Assembly (NCBI GenBank): GCA_002378975.1
Contig: DFST01000168.1
Span: 1 to 16,861, forward strand
Reading direction: 5' to 3'
From: Chitinophagaceae bacterium UBA3430
GTDB lineage: Bacteria > Bacteroidota > Bacteroidia > Chitinophagales > Chitinophagaceae
DNA length: 16,861 bases
In this document: piece by piece, positions 15,517 through 16,861 of the stretch
Layout of the letters: every line of letters begins with the position of its first letter
Numbering within the stretch: position 1 is the stretch's first letter
Notes under the pieces: model-generated
Database searches by the model: none
Told to the model about the DNA's origin: nothing
Seen by the model: only the letters and a program-made list of their open reading frames with translations
Program-made: the position numbers and the translations under genes

Positions 15517-16389
15517 TTACGGATTCCGTTTACGCAGCAAGGGCCAGGCATGCAGAAAGAGAGCCAGCAGAATTAGGCCGGCCCCGTAAAAGAAGCCAGT
15601 ATGCAAAAAATGATCCTCTTGGAAAAGCAAAAATGCCAGGGCGATCCCATAAATCGGCTCTAGGTTGTAACTAAGATTGACCGTAAAAGCGGAGAGTTTT
15701 TTCAGGGCGGCTGCCGAAAGCTGAAAGGCCCAGACGGAACAACCGCCCACCAAGACTAGTATCCAACCCCAATCCGCCCAGGACGGAATGGTTGTTCCAC
15801 GATCTGAATATGGCAGATAAAAAGGCAGTATACAGGACAAGAAAATGAAACCGCCTGTCTGCTGCCACGATAGCAATGTTTTGGCCGATACTTGTTGAAG
15901 GAAGAACCGGTTCCAGATCGGAAAAAGTGAACCCAGTAACGCAGAGATCATGCCCAAAATCATACCAGTCTTGTATTCGACATCAAAATAAAACACCAGA
16001 TAGATCCCCAATAGCGTTAGCAATCCTAACCCAACCTCTACCCATCGAAATCGAGTTTTCAATATCAGCGGCTCAAATAAGGCGGTGAAAAAACCAATCG
16101 AGGAAAAGCAAACCAGTGCGATGGATACATTGGCGTATTTGATGGAAGCGTAGAAAGTGAGCCAATGCAAAGTTGCTACTACGCCTACGGCCATGATCGG
16201 AAGTATTTGTTTCCAATGCAAGGGAGTTGACTTGGGCAGGAATAGCCGCCATACCCAGAATGCCAGTGCGGTCAGTCCAACCCGGTACCACACCAACCAG
16301 CCTTCATTGAGTTCAATCAAACGTCCGAGTACACCCGTAAAGCCTGCCAACCAGACCGCCAGATGCAATTGTAAATAGGCTTTTTTCAA
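15517..16389 (-). CDS. EamA/DMT-family transporter
   Basis: The 290-aa integral membrane protein has about ten hydrophobic helices in two EamA repeats. Recognisable parts are the first helix with LAVWLAGFTGVLGRLI, the WYR motif soon after, and the second-repeat pattern LSYNLEPIYGIALAFLLFQED. Members of the drug/metabolite transporter superfamily export or import amino acids, nucleotides or other small metabolites; the substrate is not predictable. The start is uncertain: no ATG is available near the beginning. I chose TTG at 16389 because it gives the usual Met-Lys-Lys beginning directly before helix one. GTG at 16419 and TTG at 16422 would overlap the glycosyltransferase stop and add a short stretch. 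It lies just downstream of that gene and is probably co-transcribed. Confidence 0.85.
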   Translation of the reverse strand: MKKAYLQLHLAVWLAGFTGVLGRLIELNEGWLVWYRVGLTALAFWVWRLFLPKSTPLHWKQILPIMAVGVVATLHWLTFYASIKYANVSIALVCFSSIGFFTALFEPLILKTRFRWVEVGLGLLTLLGIYLVFYFDVEYKTGMILGMISALLGSLFPIWNRFFLQQVSAKTLLSWQQTGGFIFLSCILPFYLPYSDRGTTIPSWADWGWILVLVGGCSVWAFQLSAAALKKLSAFTVNLSYNLEPIYGIALAFLLFQEDHFLHTGFFYGAGLILLALFLHAWPLLRKRNP

Positions 16390-16411
16390 GGTTGCAGCAT
16401 GTAAGAATAAC

Positions 16412-16861
16412 TCAATCACCAAACGAGGCGAACCAACGGAGTTTTAGCACGCCCCAGATGCCTTCCTCAATAATTCCTCGATGCATTTTAGAAACACCTT
16501 GGGTACGGTCCTGAAACGTAATGGGCACTTCTTTCAGTTTAAAACCAGCCCGCCAGGCTTTGAATTTCATTTCGATCTGGAAGGCATAGCCCACAAAACG
16601 TATCCGATCCAAGTTGAGGGCCTCCAATACTTTTCTTGAATAGCACATGAATCCGGCGGTGGGATCTTTGATGGGCATGCCGGTAATAAGGCGGGTGTAA
16701 ATCGATGCCCCTTTTGAAAGAGCAATGCGGTTAAATGGCCAATTGATAACCCCACCTCCACGCACGTAACGGGATCCGATGGCCAAATCGGCTCCCTCCT
16801 GAAGGCAAGCATGGAGTAATCGGGAGAGGTCGTTGGGGTTGTGCGAAAAATCGGCATCCAT
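16412..16861 (-). CDS. GT2 glycosyltransferase, polyprenol-phosphate mannosyltransferase-like, 3' part
   Basis: The fragment covers the C-terminal 149 residues; the gene begins beyond the right edge and the frame is open to base 16861. The first visible residues, MDADFSHNP, hold the DAD form of the metal-binding DxD motif in a GT-A fold. Further family blocks are GSRYVRGGG, DPTAGFMCYSR and the end block YAFQIEMKFKAW to VPITFQDRTQGVSKM. This pattern is that of dolichol/polyprenol-phosphate mannosyl- or glucosyltransferases, which move a sugar from a nucleotide sugar to a lipid carrier on the cytoplasmic face. There is no C-terminal membrane helix in what is visible. Roughly 80 to 90 residues should be missing from the N-terminus. 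The donor sugar cannot be told. Confidence 0.92.
   Translation of the reverse strand: MDADFSHNPNDLSRLLHACLQEGADLAIGSRYVRGGGVINWPFNRIALSKGASIYTRLITGMPIKDPTAGFMCYSRKVLEALNLDRIRFVGYAFQIEMKFKAWRAGFKLKEVPITFQDRTQGVSKMHRGIIEEGIWGVLKLRWFASFGD

Noticed and set aside
15520..15530. Short palindrome ACGGATTCCGT near the end of the EamA gene, considered as terminator or operator
   Set aside because: The arms are only 5 bases with no loop or T-run, and they lie partly in coding sequence.
15486..15551. N-terminal extension of the S9 peptidase
   Set aside because: It would overlap the EamA gene and bury the signal peptide; the ATG at 15485 begins the signal peptide directly.
1..16861. CRISPR arrays, tRNA or rRNA genes, insertion sequences, restriction or toxin-antitoxin genes
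   Set aside because: No direct-repeat arrays, cloverleaf-like stretches, transposase motifs or defence-gene motifs were seen; nearly all bases are in ordinary conserved genes.

Overview
The window looks like a chromosomal stretch of a member of the Bacteroidota, probably in or near the Chitinophagales or Saprospirales. The genus cannot be fixed from the sequence. The evidence is: no Shine-Dalgarno sequences before the starts; -7 promoter elements of the TAnnTTTG type just upstream of start codons; a TonB-receptor-like outer-membrane barrel; a probable HU-CCDC81-type membrane protein; a fragment resembling a type IX secretion sorting tail; and signal peptides cut directly before Gln. Base composition is near 50% G+C by eye. 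I see no rRNA, tRNA, CRISPR array, insertion sequence or phage gene.

Layout. 2-739 (+): 3' part of lpdA (E3). 740-938: intergenic, with an antisense fragment resembling a T9SS sorting tail and an inverted repeat. 939-1724 (+): lipoprotein glutaminyl cyclase of the plant/bacterial type. 7906-1721 (-): a tight run of four genes, namely a 1009-aa TPR protein, a 552-aa outer-membrane barrel, a 193-aa single-pass membrane protein and a SAM methyltransferase. The first three are joined by TGATG stop-start overlaps. 7907-8064: divergent promoter region. 8065-12526 (+): DoxX-like membrane protein, hotdog thioesterase, M50 site-2-type protease, CinA, and a 2-oxo acid dehydrogenase E2. 15485-12546 (-): secreted S9 prolyl-oligopeptidase-family peptidase. 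16389-15517 (-): EamA/DMT transporter. 16861-16412 (-): 3' part of a GT2 glycosyltransferase related to polyprenol-phosphate mannosyltransferases.

How the genes fit together. E3 (window start) and E2 (11186-12526) belong to the same class of enzyme complex but are separated by about 10.4 kb of unrelated genes. The TPR/barrel/membrane-protein operon looks like an uncharacterised cell-envelope module and is the best candidate here for an undescribed system. The glutaminyl cyclase has a visible link to its neighbours: all three proteins in the window with a signal-peptidase-I signal (TPR protein, barrel, S9 peptidase) have Gln as the predicted first mature residue, which is the substrate of such an enzyme. 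Most other genes are ordinary conserved bacterial genes.
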